From JAGVPT01 sp964384415 (GTDB lineage Bacteria; Bacteroidota; Ignavibacteria; UBA10030; UBA8401), in NCBI GenBank assembly GCA_964384415.1, contig CAYLMV010000101.1:1-13126 (forward strand): a stretch of DNA of 13,126 bases, read 5' to 3'. The stretch's first letter is position 1. Each line of letters begins with the position of its first letter. Of this stretch, positions 12,312 through 13,126 are shown one piece after another. Position numbers and translations under genes: made by a program. The notes under the pieces are model-generated. The model was not told the DNA's origin, ran no database searches, and saw only the letters and a program-made list of their open reading frames with translations.

Positions 12312-13126
12312 ATGAAATTCAAGGATTCAAAGAACCCATCCACCTCAAATGAATTGAATATGGATGCGCTATTGACGGCCTTGAAATCCAAAATCATTCC
12401 GCGCCTCGTTTTCCTGGTCCTGGGCATCTTTCTCATTGCTAGTGCTGAGGCCGCAGCAGGCAATGACACCACAACTATTGTTATCGTCGGCACTGTTCAC
12501 AGTGAAACCGGCAACTTCAAGGTCCAGACACTTTGCGGTATCATCGAACGGGTCAAACCGGATCTCATTCTTGTGGAACTAGATTCTTCCTTCATGACGC
12601 CATCCATGACAATTAAGCCCGAGTTTGTCGCTGCCAGTCTTGAAAACAGAGCAGTGAGCGATTGCATGCAAGTCCGCACCATTCCTCTGCAGCCATATGA
12701 CATTGAAGGGCGAAACACAATGTACGAGCAGCATGACTACTTCAATCTTCAGAGGGAATTAAGCCGTGCCCTTAATCGCGCCGTGCGAGATAGCTTGTTG
12801 GGTAATGATGCGAAAATCCTTTACGATGCAATCGTCCGGTTTGATGATATCGGACACTCCTTCGGTTCGGAGCGGCCTGAGATTATCAATTCCGCAGCCT
12901 GTGATATCGCTATGGAATCGAAGCAGTATTACGCCGGCACAGGCATGATGCAGATCGTGTCATTAGTTCCCTCACTCAAACAGTTCGCTGAGTTCGCCCG
13001 GTTCAGGCGCGATTTCTGGATTACCCGAAATGAGGAAATGGTGAAGAACATCGTCGCTTGCGCCAAGACATTCCATTCGAAAACCATTCTTGTCCTTTGC
13101 GGCTTTGAGCACAGGTACTATCTTCG
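12312..13126 (+). CDS. TraB/PrgY/TIKI-like exported protein (partial, 3' end cut)
   Basis: The frame is open from ATG 12312 to the window edge (271 codons). A later in-frame ATG at 12360 is an alternative start that gives a more ordinary signal sequence; no Shine-Dalgarno settles the choice. A hydrophobic segment (PRLVFLVLGIFLIASAEAAA, 30-49 from the first ATG) precedes the domain. Motifs of the TraB/TIKI superfamily appear in order: GTVH (60-63), KPDLILVELD (82-91), a helical middle, ITRNEEMVKNI (237-247), and LCGFEH (262-267). In this superfamily the GTxH, E and late GxxH residues cluster in a putative metalloprotease-like site. Members process or block pheromones and Wnt ligands; the bacterial role here is unknown. 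No repeat separates it from the T9SS gene. Confidence 0.72.
   Translation, partial: MKFKDSKNPSTSNELNMDALLTALKSKIIPRLVFLVLGIFLIASAEAAAGNDTTTIVIVGTVHSETGNFKVQTLCGIIERVKPDLILVELDSSFMTPSMTIKPEFVAASLENRAVSDCMQVRTIPLQPYDIEGRNTMYEQHDYFNLQRELSRALNRAVRDSLLGNDAKILYDAIVRFDDIGHSFGSERPEIINSAACDIAMESKQYYAGTGMMQIVSLVPSLKQFAEFARFRRDFWITRNEEMVKNIVACAKTFHSKTILVLCGFEHRYYL

Overview
Organism. The window fits a bacterium of the Fibrobacteres-Chlorobi-Bacteroidetes (FCB) superphylum, most likely Ignavibacteria or a relative. Three proteins end in an ~81-85 residue domain opening with QN(Y/F)PNPFNP, the C-terminal sorting domain of the type IX secretion system (T9SS) as written in that group. A fourth protein has the stump of the same domain. 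This is inference from protein style; no rRNA or tRNA gene is present.

Layout. Every convincing gene is on the + strand. In order: the C-terminal tail of a membrane protein (2-145); a VOC/glyoxalase-fold protein (421-807); a small exported protein (893-1354); a frameshifted small exported protein (1481-1959); a two-helix membrane protein (2047-2451); a lipoprotein whose T9SS domain is cut off (2559-3428); an alpha/beta hydrolase with a TTG start behind a 10-codon leader ORF (3982-4785); a BNR-repeat T9SS protein (4833-6116); an exported SnoaL-like protein (6168-6659); an exported VOC paralogue of the first gene (6790-7263); a GT-C-like polytopic membrane protein (7485-8651); a second BNR/YCF48-like T9SS protein (9136-10425); a 537-residue T9SS protein (10698-12311); and a TraB/TIKI-like exported protein running off the right edge (from 12312).

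What binds it together. The gaps are not unique spacer. Most hold a member of one interspersed repeat family, always in the same orientation as the genes. Its left edge reads about GCCTRACC...CCCGCTAAGAAGC and lies at or just after a stop codon. Its right edge is the inverted copy, ...TAGCGGGA...CTCCGTTAGGC, and lies 13-66 bases before the next start codon. The edges match the RYYYAAC / GTTRRRY core sites of integron attC sites. One ORF (sometimes several) per repeat, one orientation, few visible promoters and unrelated small cargo (VOC, SnoaL, hydrolase, orphan membrane and secreted proteins) resemble a chromosomal gene-cassette array. Members run from about 91 to 479 bp, the largest longer than ordinary attC sites, and no integrase gene is in the window. 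The cassette reading is therefore a hypothesis; the repeat family itself is directly visible.

The genes do not form an evident pathway. The common theme is envelope or exported proteins plus small single-domain enzymes. Several genes show scars of repeat-mediated rearrangement: the lipoprotein lost its sorting domain at a repeat edge, and three genes take their stop codon from repeat sequence.
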